Below, one piece after another: positions 47,928 to 57,243 of a stretch of 64,000 nt of DNA. The DNA is from Dichetophora obliterata (taxonomy: Eukaryota; Arthropoda; Insecta; Diptera; Sciomyzidae). Below the pieces are notes generated by a model. That model was not told the DNA's origin. It made no database searches and was given only the letters and a program-made list of their open reading frames with translations. Within the stretch, counting starts at the first letter, position 1. Each line of letters starts with the position of its first letter. Location: the NCBI GenBank assembly GCA_963920525.1, contig OY986435.1:224118399-224182398 (forward strand), given 5' to 3'. A program made the position numbers and the translations under genes.

Positions 47928-50900
47928 ATGGATCTACAAGTAGCCACCATAATCAAGAATGCAAAGTCAGCATTTGCGACAGGAAGAAATAATAGTGAGC
48001 TGATTCCCGAAGGAATCAATGAGTGCTCTAAAGCATTGGATATTCTTCGTAATTGCTATTTGAGGAGAGCTAAAAACGTTGGCGAAAAGCAGAAGATTAT
48101 ATATGCCATCGGTCTGGTACAGGGTTATCGGACTCAATTAAAGCATCGAGAAAATTCATCGATTAACATCAAATGTGAAGATCTGGAATCCGCTTTCGGT
48201 GGAAGGTATGTCCAATTAACATATTCAGTAATTTTGCAGAACGATAGAGCGCTCTTTTTCTCTTTCTTTTTCAGGTTAAGAACTACAGCAATAATAAACC
48301 TAAGGCATAAGGACCCCATTAATTTCCTCAAAGAATGTGAAGAAGCATTTAAGCAAAAAATAGAGGAGCTTATGACACAGGAATTGTTTGTAAAAGTCAA
48401 CACAGTCTTTTATGCGAACTTCATCAAGTTTTGTGGGGAGGAAGAAATTGAGGAGATAAAAAATGTTCGCACAAAAAATGCAGTGATTTCAAAAGACACC
48501 AATCTAAGTGATTGGTTTGAAGAAAACGTCAAAAGCAAAATCCTTAAAAAACTCGATGATTTCCAAGAAAGAGATAGCGGCTGGGCGCTAAAAGACGTTG
48601 TTAATCTAACAATTAACGTAAATAAATATACGCCAATGATTGCTTCATCATTTTTAGAGCTGCCGCAATGCATTTTAAAGAAGAAAGCTTGCGTTAACGT
48701 TAAAAATAAGGATAATTCTTGCTTTGCATGGGCTATTGTGTCCGCACTCTTCCCTGTTGACAGAAATGTGCAACGCGTTTCAAAATATCCGCACTATTCT
48801 ACGGTATTAAACTTTAAAGGCATCAACTTTCCTGTTAAAAGGGCAGACATTAAAAAATTTGAAAATTTAAATGGTATAAGCATTAATGTATATGAACTCA
48901 CGAAGGAAAAACAAAAATGTACATTCAAGGTTCTACCAACTAGATTAACGGAAAATAAACGTGAAAAACACGTAAATTTATTGCTAATACAAAGTTCTTA
49001 CGTTGAAGAAGAAGAAAATCTGACAATACAATATCACTATGTTTGGATAAAACATATTTCGCGACTCGTATCTACTCAGTTATCATTGCGACATGGAACC
49101 AAATACCTTTGCGATAGATGCCTCCATTACTTTTATTCTGATGAGAAATTACAAACTCATATTGAAGAATGCGGGAAACATAACGAGTACAAAGTAACTT
49201 TTCCATCTCAAAAAAGTGTTAAATTTGAAAATTTCCGATATAAAGAGCGAGTTCCGTTTGTTCTTTATACCGATTTTGAATGCATTTTGAAGCCAACATC
49301 GATAAAAAAAGGAAATGGAGAGCATTATCTGCAACATGAGGCTCACAGTGTTGGGTATTTTGTAAAATGTTCTTATGATGATAACTTATCATATTATAAA
49401 AGTTATAGAGGTTTGAGCTGTGCAGAATGGTTTGCTAAGGAGCTTCAGCACATAGCAAATACTGTAGAATCTATTGTTGACGATATAAAACCTATGGAGG
49501 ATCTCACATCTGAACAAGTGGCGAGCTTTATTTCTACACCAAATTGCCATATTTGTAACAAAAAGTTTGCCGAATCTGATGTTAAAGTGAAAGATCATTG
49601 TCATATAACGGGCAAATACAGAGGACCTGCACATCAGCAATGCAATATTAATTACAAAGACGGTAAAACAATTCCTATAGTAATACACAATCTCAGCGGA
49701 TATGATGCGCATTTATTGATAAAAGATATAGCAAATAGCATCCTGGGACACTTAAAAATAATACCTAATAACACAGAAAGTTATATTTCTATTATAAAAC
49801 ATATAGATGGCTGCAGTATAAAATTCAAGTTTATTGACTCATTCCGTTTTATGGCCTCATCACTTGATAAATTAGCATCATATCTTAGGGAAAAAAACAC
49901 TATTGATTCACAGTTTCCAAACATAAGTGATGAAAAGTTAAAGTTGCTTAAAAGGAAAGGAGTGTTCCCATACGAATATATATCAGATTGGTCAACTCTA
50001 GAAGACAAACAATTGCCAGCAAAAGAAAAGTTTTATAGTTCCTTAGGAAAATGCCACATTAATTCTGAAGACTATGAACATGCTCAAACAGTTTGGGCAA
50101 AATTTGATATAAAAACTCTTGGCGAATACAGCGACCTTTACTTGAAAACTGATGTGTTGCTACTTGCAGATGTATTTGAAAATTTCAGAGAAGGTTGTAT
50201 TAATAATTACAATTTAGATCCAGCACATTATTACACCGCACCTGGACTTGCTTGGGATGCAATGCTAAAATATACGGAGGTAGAAATTGAACTCGTGCAA
50301 GATGTCGATATGCTCATGTTTATTGAAAACGGAATTCGCGGAGGCCTCACGCAGTGTTCTAAAAGATATGCAAAAGCGAATAACAAATACATGTCAGATT
50401 ATGATCCTAACCAAGCTTCGACATATCTTATGTATTACGACATCAATGCAATGTATTCGTGGGCTATGACTCAATACTTACCATACAGTAATCTGCAGTG
50501 GGTCGAAGATGTCAATAATTTAAACTTTGATATTCCGGATGATTCGCAGTTTGGCTACATTTTGGAAGTTGATATGGAATATCCGACTAGCTTACATGAT
50601 AAGCATAAAGAATTACCTTACGCCCCAGAAAAAAGAGCTCCACCAGGTTTCAAAGACGCAAAAATGTTGGCAACTTTGTACAATAAAATTAAATATGTTG
50701 TTCATTATCGAAATTTAAAGATATATTTAAATGAAGGGATTAAAGTTACAAAAATTAATCGTGCTTTGAAATTCTCTCAGACTGATTGGATGAAACCGTA
50801 TATTGAATTAAATACCGGTTTAAGACAAAACGCTAAAAATGAATTTGAAAAAAATTTGTTTAAATTGATGTGCAATGCAGTTTTTGGAAAAACAATGGAG

Positions 50901-51695
50901 AATGTTCGACTTCGACGCGATATAAAACTTGTAACACGCTGGCAAGGACGTTATGGAGCTGAAGATTTAATATCAAAACCAAATTTTCACAGTCGCTCAA
51001 TATTTGATGATAATTTGGTTGCTATTGAACTTTTAAAAACAGAAGTAATATTCAACAAACCACTTTATATTGGAATGATTATATTAGATATAGCCAAAAC
51101 ATTGGTATATGAGTTTCATTATAAATACATGAAATACATATATGGTGATAATTGCGAGTTATGCTATACAGATACGGATTCGCTCATATACGAAATAAGA
51201 ACTAATGATGTTTACATGGATATGAGTCAACATTTACACCGATTCGACACATCTGGTTATTCTGCAAGCAATCCATATAATTTACCTCAAGTTAACAAGA
51301 AAGTACTAGGCATTATGAAAGATGAAAATAATGGCCAAATTATGCTGGAGTTTGTTGCACTACGCGCTAAAATGTATGCTTTACGCGTACTAGGGGATGA
51401 TGCTCAACATCAAATAACTAAAAAAGCAAAAGGAGTCAAGTCTGGTGTGATAAGCAAAGAAATTACATTCGAGGATTACAAAAATTGTCTTGAAGAAAAT
51501 GTGGAGCAATCTCATACGCAAAACACAATAAGGTCCGAGAAACACATACTGTACAATACATCTCAAAGAAAAATCACGCTTAGCCCATTTGATAATAAGA
51601 GATATTTAACGTCAAATTGTTTTCTAACATTACCTTGGGGTCATTACGATGTCCCATCAGGAGAGGACGTAGCACACATCCCCGCTTCACCATGA
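47928..51695 (+). CDS. Protein-primed DNA polymerase B (pPolB)
   Basis: Replicates the element. Exonuclease motifs: DFE (about residue 449), NLSGYD (D about 593) and YLKTD (about 738-742). Polymerase motifs: DINAMYSWA (D about 838), KLMCNAVFG (K about 979) and YTDTDS (D about 1082, 1084). Two cysteine clusters lie upstream or inside: CDRCLHYF...THIEEC near 400 and CHICNKKF...HCHITG...QQC near 540-575. The second resembles the endonuclease VII-type zinc site seen in Polinton polymerases. Before them, NKDNSCFAWA and HYVWIKHISRL resemble the Cys and His sites of a protease-like domain. A 69-base stretch (48206-48274) looks like an in-frame intron, so the spliced protein may have 1232 rather than 1255 residues. 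Confidence 0.93.
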   Translation: MDLQVATIIKNAKSAFATGRNNSELIPEGINECSKALDILRNCYLRRAKNVGEKQKIIYAIGLVQGYRTQLKHRENSSINIKCEDLESAFGGRYVQLTYSVILQNDRALFFSFFFRLRTTAIINLRHKDPINFLKECEEAFKQKIEELMTQELFVKVNTVFYANFIKFCGEEEIEEIKNVRTKNAVISKDTNLSDWFEENVKSKILKKLDDFQERDSGWALKDVVNLTINVNKYTPMIASSFLELPQCILKKKACVNVKNKDNSCFAWAIVSALFPVDRNVQRVSKYPHYSTVLNFKGINFPVKRADIKKFENLNGISINVYELTKEKQKCTFKVLPTRLTENKREKHVNLLLIQSSYVEEEENLTIQYHYVWIKHISRLVSTQLSLRHGTKYLCDRCLHYFYSDEKLQTHIEECGKHNEYKVTFPSQKSVKFENFRYKERVPFVLYTDFECILKPTSIKKGNGEHYLQHEAHSVGYFVKCSYDDNLSYYKSYRGLSCAEWFAKELQHIANTVESIVDDIKPMEDLTSEQVASFISTPNCHICNKKFAESDVKVKDHCHITGKYRGPAHQQCNINYKDGKTIPIVIHNLSGYDAHLLIKDIANSILGHLKIIPNNTESYISIIKHIDGCSIKFKFIDSFRFMASSLDKLASYLREKNTIDSQFPNISDEKLKLLKRKGVFPYEYISDWSTLEDKQLPAKEKFYSSLGKCHINSEDYEHAQTVWAKFDIKTLGEYSDLYLKTDVLLLADVFENFREGCINNYNLDPAHYYTAPGLAWDAMLKYTEVEIELVQDVDMLMFIENGIRGGLTQCSKRYAKANNKYMSDYDPNQASTYLMYYDINAMYSWAMTQYLPYSNLQWVEDVNNLNFDIPDDSQFGYILEVDMEYPTSLHDKHKELPYAPEKRAPPGFKDAKMLATLYNKIKYVVHYRNLKIYLNEGIKVTKINRALKFSQTDWMKPYIELNTGLRQNAKNEFEKNLFKLMCNAVFGKTMENVRLRRDIKLVTRWQGRYGAEDLISKPNFHSRSIFDDNLVAIELLKTEVIFNKPLYIGMIILDIAKTLVYEFHYKYMKYIYGDNCELCYTDTDSLIYEIRTNDVYMDMSQHLHRFDTSGYSASNPYNLPQVNKKVLGIMKDENNGQIMLEFVALRAKMYALRVLGDDAQHQITKKAKGVKSGVISKEITFEDYKNCLEENVEQSHTQNTIRSEKHILYNTSQRKITLSPFDNKRYLTSNCFLTLPWGHYDVPSGEDVAHIPASP
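48206..48274 (+). other. Possible in-frame intron in pPolB
   Basis: Begins GTATGT and ends with a long pyrimidine run and CAG. It is 69 bases long (a multiple of three) and contains no stop. It would encode a phenylalanine-rich insert if retained. Confidence 0.6.
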
Positions 51696-51834
51696 GATCT
51701 TTTTATAAACAAAGAAAAACGGCTTCTTTTTTTTGCGTTAACGTCATATAACATAAAATATATGGTCAATTCTAATTAATTTACACAATTTCTTTTGTTT
51801 TATTTTACTTTTTATTGTATTTTATAGGTAATAT

Positions 51835-52191
51835 TTATAAAAGTTCGATCGAAAATAAGAATTTTAAACATAAATGCCCGCAGTTAATTGTGTTAAAATT
51901 TTGATAGCTAAAATAATTATAGCTAATGTTGCGACCCAAATATTTAATTATTTCTTTTGGCGGCTGCAAATTTCCAAAGCTATCAAAGTATTCAATTTGG
52001 TTCTTGTTTTTCCAGTATGCTACCCAATGTGTTCCAGGCCCATTTGAAGTATCTAGATTGATTATTCCACATTCTTTTTTAAGCGGTTTCTTTGGAAGAG
52101 TGTCACACATAAACACTCCTCTAAAATTTGGAATGTTTTTAGCATATTTTCTCAAATCTACATCAGAAAGAGCTCTTTTGGGTAGCTTCAT
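51835..52191 (-). CDS. Adenain-like cysteine protease (capsid maturation)
   Basis: 118 residues, short for the family. Catalytic pattern: GTHWVAYW (His about 55), EYFDSFG (Asp about 70), Gln near 97 in SYQNFN, and INCGHLCL (Cys about 104). This is the adenovirus protease/Ulp1-type triad plus oxyanion glutamine. In adeno-like viruses and Polintons it cuts capsid precursors during maturation. It follows the PLA2-domain gene on the same strand with a one-base TAATG overlap at 52191. It is convergent with pPolB. Confidence 0.88.
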   Translation of the reverse strand: MKLPKRALSDVDLRKYAKNIPNFRGVFMCDTLPKKPLKKECGIINLDTSNGPGTHWVAYWKNKNQIEYFDSFGNLQPPKEIIKYLGRNISYNYFSYQNFNTINCGHLCLKFLFSIELL

Positions 52192-53006
52192 TAAAAATTT
52201 TGTTGATAAGGTTTTAAATAAAGTCCAAATCCTTTTTTATACGGTTTTAGAAACATGCCTTTACCCATTGCAATAGACTCCATTTTATTGTTATGTCGTT
52301 TTGCTTCATTCAACTGCTCTTTTCCGGCTTTAGCTGCATTGATTGCTTTTGTAACGCCAGATACTCCACCAGCTAGACCGCCAAGTGCACCCAGGGCAGC
52401 GAATATAGGTGCAAGCGGAAGAAAACCTCCAGATTTAGGTAGCGGTATTACTCGAGGTGTTTTTATTAGAGATTTTTTCCCCTTGAAAATATTGTTTACA
52501 ACTTTTCTTGAAATTTTAACGGCATCATCCAAGTTTTTAGTTTTCTTAATTTTCATTTTAGCACTTTTCAAGGCATGTCTAAATAGTCGCTGTCCATTTA
52601 CTTGAGGAGATCTCTTAGTTTTACTGCTTCCCATACCAAATTTTGTTTTTGCTTTCATTGCGTTAGTAACGAGCCAAGCGTTTGATTTTTCAGCAATACT
52701 ACTATCACTTGCGTTAACCCTTTGCCAAGCCTTTTCAGCCAAGATTCTATCAGCAATATGTCTTTTTTCCAAATCTTTGTTGTTTGCGTATACTATATCG
52801 TGTTGTCTGCAAGCTTCGTCCAAGAGATTGATTCCTTGATCGCCTCTAGCTAACCGTTTCTTTAATTTTGTTCCAGGCCCACAAAACTGATAGCCAGGCA
52901 AATGAAGTTCAATAGGAAGTTTATTGATTAAATTATTTAGAAAACCTTCTCCAATGAAGGACGGACGCAGACTGATTGTCTTTTTATATATTATACTCAT
53001 AATCAA
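52191..53006 (-). CDS. PLA2-domain virion-type protein
   Basis: 271 residues. Residues about 36-75 form a phospholipase A2-like site: calcium-loop motif YQFCGPGT, then LLDEACRQHDIVY with the catalytic His-Asp pair at 69-70. This is the type found in parvovirus VP1 N-termini, where it helps particles leave endosomes. The middle (about 130-180) is lysine-rich. A Gly/Ala-rich hydrophobic segment (about 200-222, FAALGALGGLAGGVSG) and a basic, aromatic tail (LKPYKKGFGLYLKPY) follow. The tail resembles small core or membrane-lytic proteins. The start MIMSII was used because it is the first ATG. A TATAAATA just upstream (53011-53018) may favour a slightly later start. Confidence 0.8.
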   Translation of the reverse strand: MIMSIIYKKTISLRPSFIGEGFLNNLINKLPIELHLPGYQFCGPGTKLKKRLARGDQGINLLDEACRQHDIVYANNKDLEKRHIADRILAEKAWQRVNASDSSIAEKSNAWLVTNAMKAKTKFGMGSSKTKRSPQVNGQRLFRHALKSAKMKIKKTKNLDDAVKISRKVVNNIFKGKKSLIKTPRVIPLPKSGGFLPLAPIFAALGALGGLAGGVSGVTKAINAAKAGKEQLNEAKRHNNKMESIAMGKGMFLKPYKKGFGLYLKPYQQNF

Positions 53007-53103
53007 TAGGTATTTATACTTGCAGATTCGAGGTTGAAAGTAAAGTGATTTTAAATCAATAAAATGATCCGATTATATATGAAAACAATTAGTAGTTTAC
53101 AAT

Positions 53104-53790
53104 ATGCGATTCTTAAAACAACATAAAACACTTGACGTGAAGAATATTGATTCAAAGTTAAATTCATCAAATAGAACACGGCACAGTTCATTACTACCGA
53201 ACTCTATTCGCGGTCTTATTGTTGGACCTTCAAATTGTGGGAAAACAAATGTGATGATAAGTCTTATTGAAAGTCCTAATGGATTAAAATTTAAAAATAT
53301 TTACTTATACTCAAAATCAGCACAGCAACCAAAATATCAATATTTGGAGCGTCTAATTAAACCCATTAAGGATATACATTTTTCAACATTTTCCAATAAT
53401 GATGATATCATATCCCCAGATGAAGTACAACCGAACTCAATATTTATATTCGATGATGTAGCATGCGAGAAACAAAATCATATGCGATCATACTTCTGTA
53501 TGGGGCGCCACAAAGATGTCGATAGTTTTTACTTATGCCAAACTTATACACGAATACCAAAACATTTGATTCGTGATAATGCTAATATGATTATAATATT
53601 TAAACAAGATGAAATGAATATCAGACACATTTACAATGATCATGTTGGTTCTGATATGTCTTTTAAGATATTTCATGAGTTATGTTCAAAGTGTTGGAAG
53701 GAAAAATACGATTTTATAGTTATCAATAAGGACGACCCAATGAATAATGGGCGCTATAGAAAAGGATTTGACTTATTTATCAGTTTATAA
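53104..53790 (+). CDS. A32/FtsK-HerA-type genome-packaging ATPase
   Basis: 228 residues. Walker A is GPSNCGKT at residues 41-48. Walker B is SIFIFDD with acidic residues at about 117-118. GRHKDVDSFYLCQTY downstream fits the sensor region. This class pumps DNA into capsids of Polintons, virophages and large DNA viruses. It is transcribed divergently from the PLA2-domain gene with about 100 bases between them. An AT-rich TATATAT (53073-53080) is shared by the two directions. Confidence 0.9.
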   Translation: MRFLKQHKTLDVKNIDSKLNSSNRTRHSSLLPNSIRGLIVGPSNCGKTNVMISLIESPNGLKFKNIYLYSKSAQQPKYQYLERLIKPIKDIHFSTFSNNDDIISPDEVQPNSIFIFDDVACEKQNHMRSYFCMGRHKDVDSFYLCQTYTRIPKHLIRDNANMIIIFKQDEMNIRHIYNDHVGSDMSFKIFHELCSKCWKEKYDFIVINKDDPMNNGRYRKGFDLFISL

Positions 53791-53814
53791 AAGAAACTGT
53801 ATAGATATTTTAAA

Positions 53815-53995
53815 ATCAGTACAACAACTGCTGGTAAACTGATCACACTAAACGGATAACTGCTAAACTGGTCTATACTGTTCAACAGATAACTGCTAAA
53901 CCGATCTATACTGTTCAGATAACTGCTAAACTGATCTATACTGTTCAGATAACTGTTAAAACTGATCTGTACTGTTCAACAGCAAACTGCTATAC
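53815..53995. repeat. Minisatellite, about 30-bp units
   Basis: Five to six diverged copies of AACTGCTAAACTGATCTATACTGTTCAGAT fill the gap between the ATPase and the next gene. Confidence 0.8.
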
Positions 53996-54010
53996 GGACC
54001 ATCAATCAAT

Positions 54011-54976
54011 ATGAATAAGAAAACACATCTAGTTAATAATCTCATTAAAACTAGAAATATTTTGAAAAAGAAATATAAAAGTCTTCAGCTCGGAGAAGTT
54101 GCAAGTGATAAGCTTTTAGAAAAGACTTTCAAACCAATATCAAAACCTTTAAAAGAAATAATTCAAGCAACTAATAATAGAAGCAGAGTTAAAAATGAAA
54201 CGTATTCAGATAATTCTTTTAAGGATAATAAAGTTGCTACCAGCACACCATATAAAAAGAGCACGCATGATTATAATACATTTTCTCCAGGCTTTGATGG
54301 CAGTAAAATCGAAAAAAGTTTATCTGCATTTAAATCATTTGATACTCATAATGATGCTGATGATGATACTAATAATGATGATAATTATGATGATGATGAT
54401 ATGGAAAATGATGATGATGCCACCATCGCATTAAATCTAAATCAAAGTATTCAATACGATTTATCGAAAGTTAATTTAAATAAATTCGATAAAACCTACG
54501 GCCCTCACAAGGATAAAAATCATGTATGGAGACTGGGTAATGAACCAATTACTTTCGATTCAACAAATATAACAATAGGTAATTCAAAATGGGCCTTCAC
54601 ACCAGGCTTATATGAGCTATTAGTTTACAAGAATCCTAACAATTTTAATGATACAGATTTAAATACATACAAACAAATATTAGAGATGTCTAATGCGCAT
54701 AAACGAAATAATAATGCCTATAATCAAATTAAGGGAAATCGCTCAAAAAAATATACAACAATTATTAGGAAACTATTTAAAGATAAAGTTCATAAAGGCA
54801 ATGGTTTGATGAATTTGAATACAAAAAAGTTTAATTATGTATATTGGGATGATCCCAACGAACTGGTTGATAGATTACGTCTTTTGATCGCATCATCAAC
54901 AGCTGGCCACTCGAATCATAATAATGAAATAGTTTCAATTATTGAAGAATTGAGAGAAGCAAAAATTATTGTATAA
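54011..54976 (+). CDS. Conserved Maverick-type protein of unknown function
   Basis: 321 residues. The N-terminal third is basic with predicted helix. An acidic Asp/Asn low-complexity stretch spans about residues 117-140. The C-terminal half has the more conserved-looking part: TYGPHKDKNHVWRLGNEPI, then WAFTPGLYELLVYKNP, then a basic patch with NRSKKYTTI. The TPGLYELL phrase is, as I recall, common in proteins next to Maverick capsid and integrase genes. I did not verify a family. A nuclear or scaffold role is only a guess. Confidence 0.75.
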   Translation: MNKKTHLVNNLIKTRNILKKKYKSLQLGEVASDKLLEKTFKPISKPLKEIIQATNNRSRVKNETYSDNSFKDNKVATSTPYKKSTHDYNTFSPGFDGSKIEKSLSAFKSFDTHNDADDDTNNDDNYDDDDMENDDDATIALNLNQSIQYDLSKVNLNKFDKTYGPHKDKNHVWRLGNEPITFDSTNITIGNSKWAFTPGLYELLVYKNPNNFNDTDLNTYKQILEMSNAHKRNNNAYNQIKGNRSKKYTTIIRKLFKDKVHKGNGLMNLNTKKFNYVYWDDPNELVDRLRLLIASSTAGHSNHNNEIVSIIEELREAKIIV

Positions 54977-55005
54977 ATAGACTCTAAAATGCGCCATAAT
55001 CTATA
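54972..55005 (+). promoter_or_regulatory. TATA box overlapping the upstream stop codon
   Basis: TATAAATA (54972-54979) contains the TAA stop of the 54011 gene. A start about 30 bp on would be near 55003, just before the ATG at 55014. Confidence 0.5.
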
Positions 55006-55013
55006 TTCATAAA

Positions 55014-55589
55014 ATGCCTCTCGATAAGTTTGGACATTATATGGGAAGCTCTGAAAGATATCAAAATCCACATACCAAGATTCATTTAGATAGTGATCGT
55101 CATTTCAACTTCAACTCGCGTAGAATAAAAAATATTGCCAATCCCGTACTAGAAACCGATGCTGTGAATAAAATTTATTTAAAAAATTGTATTGGAGAAA
55201 TAAATAAACAATTAAATACATTATATGTGGAGGGAATTAAGGAGACGGAAGATCGTCTCAAAGAATTAATACAACAACAAAACATATCGCTTACAGAAAA
55301 ACTTGTAGACTTGGAAGCACTCTTAAATAAATCGTTAGAGGTGATAAAATCGATGTTAACACATAAAATTGATGAAGTCGAACAACGCCTTTTTAGAATA
55401 ATAACAGATCATTACGAGTTTTTGGATGAAAAAATAAATCGCGTTGAAAAGAATTCGCCCACAGAAGCTCTAAAACGAGTGTGGGCTAAGGTAGCAGCTA
55501 GAGACGGAGAGGTGTTAACTCTTAAACGAATAACAACCGCTGAAGACGTCAGAAATGGACCAACAAGCACTAGTGCAGGAGCTTCATAA
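55014..55589 (+). CDS. Fibre-like coiled-coil protein
   Basis: 191 residues. Residues 36-57 read RRIKNIANPVLETDAVNKIY. This pattern (rI.ni..P....DAVNK.Y) is the hallmark of phage tail-fibre shaft proteins. Residues about 60-150 are a long heptad-rich helix likely to form a trimeric or dimeric coiled coil. The C-terminus is basic, then Ser/Thr/Gly rich. By analogy it could be a particle spike or fibre. That is inference from the motif alone. The last 35 bases overlap the integrase ATG in another frame. Confidence 0.75.
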   Translation: MPLDKFGHYMGSSERYQNPHTKIHLDSDRHFNFNSRRIKNIANPVLETDAVNKIYLKNCIGEINKQLNTLYVEGIKETEDRLKELIQQQNISLTEKLVDLEALLNKSLEVIKSMLTHKIDEVEQRLFRIITDHYEFLDEKINRVEKNSPTEALKRVWAKVAARDGEVLTLKRITTAEDVRNGPTSTSAGAS

Positions 55590-56466
55590 GCAAGCACGCA
55601 GAAATTTCATACGACGACATGTGGTAACTAAGGGAATAGACGATCTTTGGCAAGCAGATCTTGTTGAAATGGGGGCTTATTCAAAATACAACAAAGGTTA
55701 CCGGTTCATTTTGATGGTAATTGATACATTTTCAAAGTTTGCTTGGGCTGTTCCCGTAAAATCTAAAGGTAGCGAAGATATTACCAATGCTATGAAATCA
55801 ATTTTTTCCCAAAAGAGAATACCAAAAAACTTGCAAACAGATAATGGCAAAGAGTTTTATAATAAAACATATCAAAACCTGATGAAAAAACATAATATCA
55901 ATCACTATTCTACATATAGCATTATGAAAGCATCTATTGTAGAACGATTTAATAGAACTATAAAAGGAATGATGTGGAAACAGTTTAGCTTGCAAGGAAA
56001 TTATCAATGGATAAATATATGTAAGGATTTAATAAATCAATACAATAGTAAAAAGCATAGAACCATTGGAATGACGCCAAAGTCTGTTAACTCTAGAAAT
56101 GAACGATTTATACTAAAGCATGCTTATAACCATCCAAAAATATTCAAATATGGCAAACTTAAGGTTGGAGACCACGTTCGCATAAGCAAATATAAGCATA
56201 TTTTTGCAAAAGGATATACTCCAAATTGGACAACTGAAATTTTTAAAATTCGTACTATACAGAACACAAATCCTGTAACTTATTTATTGGACGACTATCA
56301 AGGTAACCCTATTATTGGAGGATTCTACGAGCATGAAGTAATGAAGACACATTTTCCCCATACATATCTGATTGAAAAAGTTATAAAAAGTAAGGGCCAT
56401 CAAGCTTACGTTAAATGGTTAGGATTTTCAAATCAACATAATTCTTGGATAAATAAAGATGAATAA
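55555..56466 (+). CDS. Maverick DDE integrase with C-terminal chromodomain
   Basis: 303 residues. It inserts the element by retroviral-type strand transfer. Catalytic residues: Asp35 in WQADLVEM, Asp96 in LQTDNGKEF and Glu130 in SIVERFNRT, giving DD33E by this count. A C-terminal SH3-like region (about 200-265) precedes a chromodomain with YLIEKVIKSKGHQAYVKWLG (about 271-290) and SWINKDE at the very end, which may direct insertion to marked chromatin. I see no N-terminal HHCC zinc finger. The ATG at 55555 is the first in frame and lies inside the fibre-like gene. Confidence 0.92.
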   Translation: MDQQALVQELHKQARRNFIRRHVVTKGIDDLWQADLVEMGAYSKYNKGYRFILMVIDTFSKFAWAVPVKSKGSEDITNAMKSIFSQKRIPKNLQTDNGKEFYNKTYQNLMKKHNINHYSTYSIMKASIVERFNRTIKGMMWKQFSLQGNYQWINICKDLINQYNSKKHRTIGMTPKSVNSRNERFILKHAYNHPKIFKYGKLKVGDHVRISKYKHIFAKGYTPNWTTEIFKIRTIQNTNPVTYLLDDYQGNPIIGGFYEHEVMKTHFPHTYLIEKVIKSKGHQAYVKWLGFSNQHNSWINKDE

Positions 56467-56589
56467 AACGCATGTTTAAAAATAAAAAATAAGAACTTTT
56501 AAATCATATTTTAAATAATCCAATTTTTTCAACATAGGCTTTAAAATACTTGACAGTCGAGTGTAAGAGAAGCGATAAAATTTGTACCC

Positions 56590-57000
56590 ATAAAAAGTGT
56601 ATTGCTAAAGTCTTTAAAATAAGTCAATAGCAAATGAATGCTGCTAAAAGTCTTTAAAATAAGTTGAACAAAAATAATAAAATTTGGAGTCAATAGCAAC
56701 TGAACGATGCTAAAAGTCTTTAAAATAAGTTGAACAAAACTGATAAAATTTGCGGTCAATAGCAAATAAACGCTGCTAAAAGTCTTTAAAATAAGTTGAA
56801 AAAAAATGATAAAATTTGCGGTCAATAGCAAATAAACGCTGCTAAAAGTCTTTAAAATAAATTGAACAAAAAAATGGTAAAATTTGTGGGCAATAGCAAA
56901 TGAACTCTGCTAAAAGTCTTAAAAGTCTTTAAAATAAATTGAACAAAAATGATAAAATTTGCGGTCAATAGCAAATGAATGCTGTTAAAAGATTTTTAAT
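56590..57000. repeat. Minisatellite, about 65-bp units
   Basis: Six to seven copies of GCTAAAAGTCTTTAAAATAA...TGATAAAATTTGCGGTCAATAGCAAA follow the integrase. The minus-strand frame here is repeat-derived. Confidence 0.85.
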
Positions 57001-57173
57001 ATATGGCGTATTAAATGATAAAATTTGAGTGCAAACACAAATTGCCCGCTTTAAGGTACTAAAATATTGTGCTGCGGTTAAGTGCATGATAAGTGAAAAT
57101 ATTTTTGTTCTTATAATCAGAAATTTCTTCCCACAATGCTTTAGTATTTGAAAAAACTTAGAATTCGATGATA

Positions 57174-57210
57174 TAAATACAGCCGGTTTTAATATACAAT
57201 TATTAGTCAA
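57174..57210 (+). promoter_or_regulatory. TATA box and initiator-like site for the 57244 gene
   Basis: TATAAATAC at 57174-57182, then TTAGTC at 57205-57210, spaced about 31 bp. Confidence 0.55.
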
Positions 57211-57243
57211 GCCAAGTAGACAGAAAGTAAAGTATACAGAAAA

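Noticed and set aside
52255..52605. 116-codon plus-strand frame
   Set aside because: Antisense to the PLA2-domain protein.
54195..54434. 79-codon frame rich in Met/Ile
   Set aside because: Out-of-frame reading of the Asp-rich repeat in the 54011 gene.
56541..56831. 96-codon minus-strand repetitive frame
   Set aside because: Arises from the 65-bp minisatellite.
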